This document shows positions 45,547 through 56,114 of a stretch of DNA of 64,000 bases, piece by piece. The first letter of the stretch is position 1; each line of letters starts with the position of its first letter. The position numbers and the translations under genes were made by a program. Source of the DNA: Ampullaceana balthica (Eukaryota > Mollusca > Gastropoda > Lymnaeidae); contig CALYLW010001092.1 of the NCBI GenBank assembly GCA_944989445.1, positions 1 to 64,000 of the forward strand, written 5' to 3'. The notes below the pieces were generated by a model. That model was not told the origin of the DNA. It made no database searches and worked only from the letters and a program-made list of their open reading frames with translations.

Positions 45547-46199
45547 ATTATAATAGGGATACACACAATAGCTACTAAACACTGATAATTATTTTTTAAA
45601 ATAATAATAATACGTTTTATAGACAAAGTTTGTTATATTCTTGAGAATCGGATATTAATGTTTGACTTTGGGTCTAAGAATTTAGAAGTGGGTGTGTCAA
45701 TTTCTCATCAAAATCTCTAAACAGATGTGCAGCCGAAATAAACATTGACAAATGTCATAAAGTAAAACAAGTATCGTCATACTATAATAATTTATTCAGA
45801 TAACATTGAACATACAACTCAATCACACCAGTATATTCGTTATGAAATCGTCGGCTTTAAATAAAACATCTGAAAACGTGTGTTAACAAAACCACGGCCT
45901 AGCAAAACTCTGTCAATATCTGAACACACAAAAACAACATTCAGTATGATCTTGTATTTGGGAGGGTTTTTCTGGTACATATTTCTATATTGAAACATCA
46001 TTTCACTGACAAGTGTATTGATTACATTCAGTGAGAAATGTATTATTAAAAAAGATCAGAGTTTGTAATGTTGCGAAGAAACTTAAGCTGTCAGTCCGTG
46101 ATAGACAAATAATAAGGTTGTCACTGTTATAGTTTGTACAGTTTTTAAAAAACAAGTAAGTCAACAATGGTGCTATATAAGGACGAATAACTTTATAAC
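45547..46199. other. AT-rich spacer
   Basis: No gene, array or dispersed repeat recognised. Confidence 0.4.
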
Positions 46200-46325
46200 T
46201 GTATCAACTGTTAAGTATCTCAGGAACTGGTCATCACGTCAACTGTGAAGTATCTTAGGAACTGGTCATCATGTCAACTGTGAAGTATCTCAGGAACTGG
46301 TCATCACATCAACTGTGAAGTTTAA
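46200..46325 (+). repeat. 35-bp minisatellite, about 3.5 copies
   Basis: It uses the same unit as 9885-10303 and sits at the start of the duplicated composite block. Confidence 0.85.
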
Positions 46326-47975
46326 CCTCTGATGTAAAAATGTATAGCACACTTAATTTAAATTGAATTATTAAATAAATGTAACATTGTCTAAAAGATC
46401 TGACACGTGACATAATGTTTGAGATTGAGTAAGAATGGGAATTTCGTATTATGATTTACGCGAGATATAAACTTGCAATTTAATATCCAATTGTTTGCAT
46501 TTACTACTTTATCGAAAAAAACTCGGGTATAACTATTGTGTTTATAATTGATGCAGTCTACTTAAGCTGTCAACTCTTGTTAGTGTTTTGTTTTTAAATC
46601 CCTTATATTAACTTCACCGTCTTGTTGTGGTCCCACCCGCCAGTCAACGGAAAAACAAAAGTAAAAAATTACCCACTTCCCATGACCATATCGAGCTGAA
46701 ATTTTGCACATAGACTTGTGTCATCTAACAATGCATTGCAACAAAGTTTCAGATTGGTCAAATGACTGTAATTAAATGAATGAATTTTTAAGTTATCTCT
46801 ATTTATCTTTATGTAGCATGTGTAGCCGTCTGCTATAGTTGACCTCCACGGTTCACTGGAGTTCTCTCTAGCCCTCGATGTCACAGGGGTCTGTCGTGGG
46901 TGCGCATTATATTTGAACATAATGAATACTTTTAGTTTCAAATATAAGTGATTTATAGTCAAAAACTTTGTTTTTACTGGTAGTTTAATTTAATAGTTAG
47001 TTTTGTGAAAGTTCTTAGAAAATACAAAACGAAATGTTCAACATGAAATATACTAACAATATTTAGCGTTTTCAAATAACTATATACACACATACACACA
47101 TGGTACTAACAATATTGAGCGTTTTCAAATAACTATATGCACACATACACACATGCCATAAAATATCCTTTACTATAAAAATGGACAAAAAGGCATATTA
47201 TGGAGAGAACACGTTATGTTTACACATTAATATATTCATTTTTGACTTGCATTGATATTGTGTTTCCCGTAAATGACGCACTAAAAAGCACCAGTGCTGA
47301 TGTATTTATCAAGAGTTTGTGGGAACAAAACTAAAAAAAAAGAAAATTAATGTAAAAATCGTAATTTATATTTGGAGCATCCATTAAAATGCCAATTTAA
47401 ATCTAAGTGATATAACATATATATATTTTTGTTTTGTAAATGTTTTATTAAATATACATTGAACAATCGCACTATAATATAAAGTTTTAAAGAATGATTA
47501 ATCATAAAAATCGTATTTATTTTTAAAGTATAAAACTATTAAATTTGTTTAATAACTTAAATATACATTATTGTTTTAAGTAACGTTCATCGTCTCTACT
47601 TATGCGTCTTTGCTAATTATAAGCATTATATTTTATCCAAGTGGCATGCCACTTGATTTCTATGCCTGTAAATAGGGATATATTGTTGAAAAATGCAAGC
47701 ATTCCCTTATCCTAGCCCTCCTATATTCAGATTATAAACAATGTAATAGCCCAAGTCACTGGAAGGAAGGATTCCTAGCGCTATGACATCATTTTTTAAA
47801 TCTTATTTTTAAGTATATATATACAAGCCGCGCATCAGGAGGTGTGCAAAGTTTTAAAAGATTCTAAAAAAATATATGACGTCATATTTTAGCTTATATT
47901 TTAATTTTGGAAAAGAGAGCGATGTAACAAGAGGATTTGAGGATTAATAATTATAAAATACTTTGTGTACATTTC
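46326..47975 (+). repeat. Second copy of the composite repeat block
   Basis: It aligns with 10304-12120 end to end. It contains a family A copy (46595-46982), two copies of the 53-bp minisatellite (47045-47160) and a hairpin-pair element (47274-47679). Differences are scattered substitutions, small indels and minisatellite copy number. Confidence 0.75.
47274..47679 (+). repeat. Hairpin-pair element, copy in block 2
   Basis: The 5' motif is ACGCACTAAAAAGCACCAGT. The first hairpin AAGTGGCATGCCACTT (47639-47654) is perfect. The second is partly eroded (TATGCCTGTAAATAGGGATA). Confidence 0.7.
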
Positions 47976-48079
47976 ATTTCTAATATAAGCCTTTGTATTA
48001 TCCGTCTGCTCTTGTTTACATACATTCACGTGCCGAGTTCTCACCAACCCCGACCACAAAATCGATGTTTAACTAGAGG

Positions 48080-48420
48080 ATAGAAGAACCAAGAGTAAAG
48101 TAGTAATCATACATAAAGCAATTAACTCTAATTTAGAAATACAGCACAAAGATAACTTAATACAACCCTCAGAATAGACATAAGGATAAAAACACCTTTC
48201 TTATTCCGTATGCAAGAACAAACACATACAAGTTTTCGTTCTTCCCGTTCGGAATTCGGGCGTGGAATAGGTTGCCTGAAGAAACCAGGAAAGCCAACAC
48301 TTTATCAACATTTAAATCTCTAATAAGAATGCAGGACTAAACACAAACCATAGATAAGCGTAGGACGCAATAATCTTCTGTATAGAAGGAGCGTCTGAAA
48401 CAGATAAGATAAGATAACAT
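48080..48420 (+). pseudogene. CR1/L2-like LINE 3' end
   Basis: The reading YKFSFFPFGIRAWNRLPEET followed by ANTLSTFKSLIRMQD and a stop at about 48340 matches the conserved C-terminal end of CR1/L2-like LINE pol (SFFPRTIxxWNxLP). A short 3' region with a GATAA-type repeat tail ends near 48418. The 5' part is lost, as usual for truncated insertions. It is a lineage distinct from the three other LINE fragments. Confidence 0.7.
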
Positions 48421-48999
48421 CAAGGGGAGATCAGTCAATTCCAGTCTGTAAATGTTTGTCGGGCATGTAAATGTTTGTCGGACAATGCATATTATATTTG
48501 AACATAATCAATACTTCAAAACTAATCATAGCATACACTTAGTCTAAAAAGAATTTAAAAAATAGAAGTAAAAAAAAAGATTTTTAAAAATTACGTTTTT
48601 ATAAGCGGACTAAAAAGTAGAAAATAATTTAAAACTTATAAGTTCAAGTACCAATTTAATATGAGTAATATAAGTGGAGGTTAAATTACGCAATGCTGTG
48701 AGAGAGTTTCTTGGAGAAGAAAAAATCTAATCTAATTAGTCATTTAAACGATAGCTTATTGGTTTTTGTTTTGGCTTTTTTTGTTTTCTTTTGTTTTAAT
48801 CTCATAACCTCTTTTTGTGGTCGTAAAGGTTCTATTGTTTCCATTGGAACATTCTCAAGCTTGGTAGACCCTGGCGGCGCCCATCCGTCTTCAGGTCAGC
48901 GGAGGACCTTCTTAGCGATAGTCATTCATTATAGTGGCTTTATCGTGAGGCGAGCGCACTATTGACTTCGCTACCCAGCCGCCACTTCGCTAACCAGCC
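48421..48999. other. Spacer with family A fragment
   Basis: The family A-like AATTCCAGTCTGTAAATGTT and TTTGAACATAATCAATACTT lie at 48435-48515. A GC-richer stretch at 48860-49000 leads into the hAT remnant; no domain recognised in the 84-codon ORF at 48711. Confidence 0.35.
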
Positions 49000-49990
49000 G
49001 TTTTGGCTTACTTGGCTTTTTTGAAAAGCTGAATAAACTTAATTCATCTCTGCAAGGAAAGCAGACACATTTAAATACTCTCAGTGACAAAGTGTCTGCT
49101 TTTACGAAAAAAAAGCTTGATCTTTGGAAAACAAGATTAATTCAGGGTAACTTTGACATGTTTGAACAATTGTAAGAATTTTTCGATAAACCAGAAAATG
49201 CTAAAAACAATAAACAAGCGTTGATAAATTTAATTTTTGACGATATTTAATCACCACAGGATCGTTGTAACTTCTTCTTTGATGATTTTATCGTTCAGGT
49301 TTTTGTGTGTATTTCCAGTCCGTATTTGGCACACATTCAATTCAACCAATTCATTGAACTGACCAGCGATACAACTTTGATTATTTTTCATCAGAAAGTG
49401 TGCTTGATGAAATTTTGGAGGACACACAACTGTCTCAGAAAGCTTTTAAAATATTTTTATTCTTAGCACACCTTATATCTTTATAAATGTGGATTTTCTG
49501 CATTGGTTACAATAAAAAAAAACATCGTTCCCGACTTGAAGTTGAAGATGAACAGAGATGGAGTCTTTCGAGTATTACACCTTGTTTGGATGTGCTGTGT
49601 TCAAACGTGCAAACCGAAAGCTCGCAAAAATTAAATTAATGCAGCAGTCTTACTAATACTAACTACTGTTTATGACTTAAAGTTTGTTTATATTAAGCAA
49701 TAAGAATTGAATAATAATATTAATTTAAAGACTAGAATAAATGACATTTGTTCGTTAGTAAAGCAAGCCATTACAATCTGTTTATATTCAATATTTTTAT
49801 AGGAGTACGCAAATCGTATCATTTTAGTATAGTTTTACGGGCAAACATGTATACTCTTAACTAGTTATATACAAATTAAAATTATGATTACATTTGTAGC
49901 ATGGCAGTAGCACAATTTTCAGTAGTGGTCCGCGGTATATCACAAATATTTTCAAGTGGTTCTTGAATCTCGAACGGATGAAAACCACTG
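49000..49990 (+). pseudogene. hAT transposase remnant, GTF2IRD2/ZBED-like
   Basis: The reading LNKLNSSLQGKQTHLNTLSD then VSAFTKKLDLWKTRLIQGNF at 49030-49160 is characteristic of this hAT group. Later pieces include SQKAFKIFLFLAHLISL (about 49435-49485) and TIKKNIVPD in other frames, corresponding to the C-terminal dimerisation region. Multiple stops are present. ACGGATGAAAACCACTG, a typical 3' terminal repeat, ends at 49990. I could not place the 5' end. Confidence 0.7.
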
Positions 49991-50435
49991 AGTTAGAGAG
50001 TTTCACTATAGATGTTGTAGTGAGAAAGTGTACCTTATAGAGAGATATATATTAAACTTATATATATTCCTGATAGGTATTGAGTTTTTGTCTGTCTTGT
50101 TGTCTTACCATTATTAGAAACTAGAACATATCAGTCGTTACAGCTAATGACGTAACACACCTAATATTTGATAGATATCACCGTTGCTTTTTTTTACTAC
50201 AAGCTTATCTTGATATTAATTAAGTTTTACTTAAAAGTTATAACAATTATCCTAAAAAATATTATTAGATTCTTATATAAGCATTTCACGCAATAACTTC
50301 AGTCAAAATCTTGTGTAGATTTCATGCTCAGTTTAACAAAATCAACAGAAATATAGATTTTTAGCTGTGTGACCAAATATAATTTAAAGAAATACAATAA
50401 TGAAACATTTAGTATAAATAGCTCTGAGTAGACGG
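49991..50435. other. AT-rich spacer
   Basis: No recognised feature. Confidence 0.35.
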
Positions 50436-50700
50436 CTGAACACAAGCTGGTAGAGTGCCCCAAGCTAAGGGGGGGGAGACGGTTGAACACATGCTGGTAG
50501 AGTGCCCCGAGCTACGGGGGGGGGACGGTTGAACACATGCTGGTAGAGTGCCCCGAGTTGGGGGGGGGAGACGGTTGAACACATGCTGGTAGAGTGCCCC
50601 GAGCTGGTAGAGTGCCCCGAGCTGGGGGGATGACGGTCCAATACATGCTGGTAGAGTGCCCCGAGCTGGCGGAGTGCCCCAAGCTGGCGGTGGAGTTGTA
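50436..50700 (+). repeat. Irregular G-rich minisatellite
   Basis: The core GAACACATGCTGGTAGAGTG plus CCCCGAGCT is repeated about five times, separated by G runs of 7-9 bases and partial units. This makes a low-complexity ORF on the minus strand, which I do not call. The G runs could form quadruplexes. Confidence 0.75.
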
Positions 50701-50809
50701 TGGAGAAGTTTCAATATATGTGTAAAGTATGTTTTATGGCGTTGGCCGCTTGATGAGGCTCGCATGCGATAAGATGAGACGAGTCCTAAGAGTTTAACTC
50801 GACCCAAAA

Positions 50810-51249
50810 GAAAATGTCAATTCATGATTAGACAGAAAGGATGGGGTTGACCTCTACGTTGGTCCCAGACACAAGAAAGGTTGCGTAAGTGACTGCGACC
50901 TGAAATCGATGACCCGGTGCAACGCCGAACCGAAGTGGTAGAACCCTGACGGACAACCCGAGGGGCGGGCTCGACCTCACAGAGAGATCTGGTGCTGGGT
51001 GGGGGAGGGGGGGCTAGGCCTCACTACCAAAAGGGCCCGTCAGGGAATGCCGAAGACTGTAAGACCCTCTGGGCAAGGGGTGAAACGCACACGGTACTCC
51101 CTCAATGGGTTGAAGATTTCTGCCTACTCTCACTTTTCTTATGGCTCATGATTATCAAATTAACGCAGGTCCCGAAATGGCCCTTCTAAACCCCTGTCCG
51201 GCGGATGGTGGTAAGCTGGACAGGTTGACGACTAGCTCTTGTTGGTAAG
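50810..51249. other. GC-rich segment of unknown origin
   Basis: The base composition changes sharply to GC-rich, with GACCTGAAATCGATGACCCG and a run of G near 51000. It resembles structured non-coding or LINE-leader sequence, but I cannot match it to anything in the window and see no protein domain. Confidence 0.35.
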
Positions 51250-51264
51250 GTGACAAACGACAGG

Positions 51265-51425
51265 CCGGAGACTGGCGATGCTCAAGTGCTCAACCTGAGA
51301 CTGACCATGCTCAAGTGGTCAACCGGAGACTGGTCGTGCTCAACCCGAGACTGGCCGTGCTCAACACGAGACTGGCCGTGCTCAACACGAGACTGGCCGT
51401 ACTCATACGGAGACTGGCCGTCCTT
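51265..51425 (+). repeat. 21-bp minisatellite, about 7 copies
   Basis: The unit is about GAGACTGGCCGTGCTCAACA. It ends about 125 bp before a reversed hairpin-pair element, on the hairpin side, as in the 30.3-kb copy. Confidence 0.8.
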
Positions 51426-51551
51426 GAATGGGTTCGATGAGTCACCCTCCAAAATCCCTGGTTGTGTTACAATTAAATGTCTGTGATATAAAGCATAAGG
51501 CGCACGAAATGACCGTAATTTTAACGGGAAGGAGATATTTATTAACATTAT

Positions 51552-51922
51552 TTCCTTAATGATAGGGATCGAGCTCAAGTGGCATGCCACTGGCAACGAA
51601 AATATAATACACAAAAAGTGAGAACAAAATATGGATTTGTATATAAGTTATAATAAATAAATACATTTTTTAGTTTACTTAATTTAAAATGAACAGAGTT
51701 ATAAAATTAATTTCAATTTTCAAATTGTAAATAACTGCACAATATTTCGTGCGTTATACAAAGACACATTTTGGTAGCACACAGTTTTAGAACTAATTCT
51801 CATACAGGTTTTAAATTACATTTTAATAACATTTTAATTTTTTAATCTTGTCATCTAAGTTTATCAATTAAAATTGCATATAAAATACGTCAGCACTGAT
51901 GCTTTGTGGTACCACGCTGACG
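51552..51922 (-). repeat. Hairpin-pair element, reverse
   Basis: On the minus strand the 5' motif is GTACCACAAAGCATCAGTGC (51912-51893), preceded by ATTGCCGTCAGCGTG. The 3' end has AGTGGCATGCCACTT (51578-51592 region) then TCCCTATCATTAAGGA (51567-51552). Confidence 0.65.
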
Positions 51923-52025
51923 GCAATTACAATTTGTTTGCACTTCCTTTATGATAACGAAACAAAAATTGTTCCTGTTCTTTAGCAATCCGAACGTTTT
52001 GTGAATTAATAAAATTGACATTACA

Positions 52026-52230
52026 TTTGTATTGTATAGTTCAGGTGTCGGCGAACTTTTTTTCCCGTTACCCCAAAATATAAACTTTTATGTTGACGTT
52101 ATCCCCGAAGGCGCAAGGTCCTGCCCCCACCACTTGGGCGTTTTGGGGGCGTTGTAAGCCCCCCCCCCATACACACACAACGGATCTAGGGTTAATCCCC
52201 GGCCGAAAACGCATCTGTTGAGTTTTACAA
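52026..52230. other. hAT-like terminus
   Basis: CAGGTGTCGGCGAACTTTTT at 52026 resembles CAGTGGTCGGCAAAC-type hAT ends. It lies about 0.2 kb before the transposase remnant that reads toward it, so it may be that element's 3' terminus. A matching opposite end was not found. Confidence 0.4.
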
Positions 52231-52439
52231 GCCTGACAAGTGTCTAAAAATAAAGAGGATTATGCGTATGATGAAATTAAAAAAGTTAACAGTCGAAGAT
52301 AACATTATGGTTTTAACGATTATAGGTCTAACGGCCCTGTCCATTCTAGATACAATGATAGATCTGACATAATGCAATAACGTCTGATGAACACAATTTT
52401 ACTTTAAACAACTCATTACAGGTCAGTTTTAGAAAAAAT

Positions 52440-52835
52440 GATGTCGTTTCATTGTTTACGCAATTCCATCGAAATTGGGTCATTTTTTATGTCATGGCGA
52501 GTTGGATACTGTATTCAGGGTCCAATCGATTTCACAGCTTTTTTATGTTCACTAGAGTGGAAAATCCTTGTTCACAAAGTACGTTATTGCAAAAGGCAGC
52601 AACATCTTGACGGCCTCCTCATGTGCAGTGTTGAAAGCCTTTGCAGCATTTGACATCCAAAAATGTGTCAGATTTGATTTGTTTGCAAATTCAATGCGTG
52701 CCTCATTATTAGACTGAAGTTCAAGAAGTGCCTCTGCCAACCCTTGAGTCTCATCTAGTACATTCTCAATGTCACATCGATATGGATCTACAACCAAACT
52801 AATTTTATGCGAGTCAATAACTTTAAAGTTTAACA
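52440..52835 (-). pseudogene. hAT transposase C-terminal remnant
   Basis: The minus-strand reading contains [37 protein letters not shown] and AVKMLLPFAITYFVN. After a frame change it continues EQGFSTLVNIKK. These match the LQxDxxxxxxF, FWxxL, LLPFxTTYLCExGFSxL blocks of hAT dimerisation domains (GTF2IRD2/EPM2AIP1-like). The cysteine-glutamate of LCExGF is split by the frameshift. It is bordered by the Penelope remnant on the other strand. Confidence 0.75.
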
Positions 52836-52859
52836 GTCATCTGCTCTTTGAACTTGGTA

Positions 52860-54170
52860 AGATATTTAATAACTACATAATATATATACTGTGGTACTTC
52901 GGTATACGTCTGATTTTCTTTAAGTCCAACTTGGTATACGTCCTTTGGAATACGTTTGAGTTTAAAGGACAGTTGTTTGATCAAATTAGTGGAGTTGCTA
53001 TGGGAACGAAGATGGGACCAAGTTACGCATGTATATTTAAGGGCCATTTAGAACACCTATGAAGTGAAAATTACAAAGGTATCTCTCCAGAGTACTACAG
53101 GAGATACATTTTCGATTGCATTGGAGCAACAAAACTGGACATGCAACAATTGCAAAGTTTTATTGACTACGTTGGTAACTTCCATTCTTCAATCAAATTT
53201 ACTTCAACCATTCGTAGGAGTGTTGTCAATTTTTTGGACATTCAAATTAAATTAAAAGAAAACAAAATATCAACATCATTTTTTTTACAAGTCTACAGAC
53301 AGCCATAGTAACCTTATGTATACATCGTCCCATACTCAATCTTGTAAGAACTGTATTCTATTTTCACAAATATTGAGACTTAAAAGACTCTGCAGTGATG
53401 AGGCAGAATTTTTGAAGAAAAGTAATGAAATGCTTGATTTTTTTCGAAGAAGGTCATACCCGGAAACAGTTTTAATATCCGCTGTCAGTCGAATTGAAGA
53501 CATAACCAGACAGGACACATTTACATCATCATTATGTGATCGATCAGAATTTATTTTAACCTTTCATCCCCATAATTTTAAAGCCCGCCAGGTGATTCTC
53601 AAAAACCTACCAATCCTGATGGCTGACCCTCTAACTCAGCAGGTCTTCAAAAAACCTCATCGTTTTGCTTTCCAGAGAGATAGAACCCCTAAGAAATATA
53701 CTTGTAAGAAGTCACCTTCCAACAATGAAAGTACAAATAGGTACAAAAGGTTACAACCGTAACCATTGCAATACTTGTCCACATGTGATTGAAATTAACA
53801 AAATTTCTTTCCCTCTTGAAAAATTCATAATGAAAGATGGATTCACTTGCACAAGTCGCAACGTGAATTATGCAATTCTTTGCAAGAGGTGACATAAAAT
53901 TTACGTGGGTGAGATTGGTCGTCGTCTTGGAGATCGGTTTCGAGAACACCTGTATAATATAAACAAACAGGCTCAATGTCCTGTGTTTAGACATGTTAAC
54001 AGAACAGTGTTGACCATAACGGCATTTCAGATATTGCAGTTACTGGTATTTTATATGAATACAATACCCATGATAGGATCCGCATGGAAAATAGCCTTAT
54101 AAAACGATTTTGTACGTTGGCTCCATACGGAATTAACCAAATTCACAATTTTATCTAACTGCATAATATT
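52860..54170 (+). pseudogene. Decayed Penelope-like element (RT plus GIY-YIG)
   Basis: In order: [20 protein letters not shown] then GPSYACIF (52960-53035), the RT motif around QxxGxxMGxxxxPxYA; KGISPEYYRRYIFDCIGATK (53077-53135), where the catalytic YxDD is replaced by YIFDC; NFHSSIKFTSTIRRSVVNFL (53175-53235); then the 53316-53762 reading with ILRLKRLCSDEAEFLKKSNE; a cysteine-rich CNTCPHV stretch (about 53767); and YVGEIGRRLGDRFREHLYNI (53902-53961), a GIY-YIG nuclease core. It ends LIKRFCTLAPYGINQIHNF. Frames change at least four times, so the element is dead. Confidence 0.85.
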
Positions 54171-54211
54171 TTTCCCGTTGTGGTTTTCAATTTAGCTTTA
54201 GATAATTCCTC

Positions 54212-54712
54212 CTTTTTAAATCCTTTATATTAACTCGTGGTGTCTGCGGCGGACCTTGCTTGCTTGCTTGCTTGCTTGTCGCCAAAACTTTTGATCGATT
54301 TTTAACCCACTTGCTCGCAAGATAGCGAGCTGAAATTTTGCAGGCAGTTTCGTACCGATGATAAAAACAATGTATAAAAATTTCAGATCGATCGCATGTA
54401 CCGTAATTAAATTATTGATTTTTTAGATTATTTTTTTTATTCCTATGTATCATGCTATTTTTTGAGATAGAGCGTCGCGGTGCGTATTATATTGAACAAC
54501 CTTTCTGTCGCGCAGTAAGGTGCGTATTTTATTGACAGCTCTTTTTATAAACATATTCCTGATCGGTGCGTATTATATTAAACATGTTTTACGACACAAC
54601 TTCAATTTTGTATTTCTGGATGGTCTGGCGCTGCGTATTATAATGAACATTCTTTTAGTTACTTCTCGTACATAAAGGATTTATAGTCAAAAACTTGGTT
54701 TTTTACGGGTTT
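54212..54712 (+). repeat. Dispersed repeat family A, full copy
   Basis: It runs from AAATCCTTTATATTAACTCG to GTCAAAAACTTGGTTTTTTA plus CGGGT. It has a (CTTG)n run at 54255-54279. It is nearly identical to the reverse complement of 8533-9022 and to the next copy. Confidence 0.65.
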
Positions 54713-54716
54713 TTCT

Positions 54717-55195
54717 TATTAAATCCTTTATATTAACTCGTGATGTCTGCGGCCGCCCGCCCGACCGCCCTTGCTTGTCGCCAAAACTTTTGATCGATTT
54801 TTAACCCACTTGCTCGTAAGCTAGCGAGCTGAAATTTTGCAGACAATTTCGTACCGATAATAAAAACAATGTTTCAAACTTTCAGATCGATCGCGTGTAC
54901 CGTAATTAAATTATTAATTTTTTAGATTATTTTATTTATTCCTATGTATCATGCTATTTTTTGAGATAGAGCGTCCCGGTGCGTATTATATTGAACAACC
55001 TTTCTGTCGCGCAATAAGGTGCGTATTTTTTTGACAACTCTTTTTATAAACATATTCCTGATCGGTGCTCATTATATTAAACATGTTTTACGACACAACT
55101 GCAATTTTGTATTTCTGGATGGTCTGGCGCTGCTTATTATAATGAACATTCTTTTAGTTACGTCTCGTACATAAAGGATTTATAGTGAAAAACTT
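54717..55195 (+). repeat. Dispersed repeat family A, tandem copy
   Basis: It follows the previous copy head to tail. It has CGGCCGCCCGCCCGACCGCC in place of the CTTG run, and a short duplication of TTTATAGTGAAAAACTTG at its 3' end (55178-55220). Confidence 0.65.
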
Positions 55196-55244
55196 GTTTT
55201 TGATTTATAGTGAAAAACTTGTTTTTTTACGTTTTTTTTTATTA

Positions 55245-55540
55245 CATCAAATAATATAATTTTCTGCGCCTTTACACACACATTTAGTTTTATCTATTTA
55301 AGTGAAACAGCCTTGCTAGGTTTTGTATATTTCAAATAAAATATTTATAGCATTGTCACATCGTTGTAATCCCGTATATACTTAACTCAGGAAATTTTTT
55401 GTGTGTTTTTAAAAAAATCTTTTATGTTTTCTAATTATTATTTTTTTTTATATTCTAATTTTAAAATATCCAGATCCCTTAAAACGATGTAACATACTTC
55501 TTATTGATCTGGTTTCACTTTTTCCCATCTATTTAACACA
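55245..55540 (+). repeat. Dispersed repeat shared with 21315-21560
   Basis: It starts ACATCAAATAATATAATTTT and ends near ATTGATCTGGTTTCACTTTT. It follows a family A copy directly. Confidence 0.6.
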
Positions 55541-56114
55541 TGATTAAATACATGTATTTGAAAGTAAGCAGCATTATAAAAAAATAAAATAGAAGTATCT
55601 TATTTTGAATGAAACAAAATAGTTTTTATTATTTATAAACAATTACATTACAGTTAACAATTATGTTAATTTAACACTTTTGAGATCCGTTATCGGTATA
55701 GATACATGGAAATTGTTTTTTCTCAAATGAACGTGTCTGTCTTCCATTAAAAAAATTCATTTTATTCTTGACGGAGTGTTTATTCCCTTTTTTAAAGTAC
55801 CGTTTCCGTTATATACAGTATAAAAACATATTTGTATTGAAACAAGGAACATGATAATTTCAACATATATGTAAACTAATATTGTAATAATAATAACAAT
55901 AATGTATATTACTGACATGGTATTTCTAACATCTACATATACTAATAATATACAAATAAATATTTATGATCCAATTTACATGCAACTGTCCCACCTAATG
56001 TTTCATTAATATTTTGTTTTCATTTAATTCTATTTTGAATAAAAATTTTGAACCAATTAAAATAGTTCTACGCTTAAATATGTTTGATCTATTTGATAAA
56101 GCATGCAGACATGA
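55541..56114. other. AT-rich spacer
   Basis: No recognised feature. Confidence 0.4.

Noticed and set aside
49980..49998. Target duplication for the hAT remnant at 49.0-50.0 kb
   Set aside because: The 8 bp after the 3' end (AGTTAGAG) could not be found next to a 5' terminus upstream.
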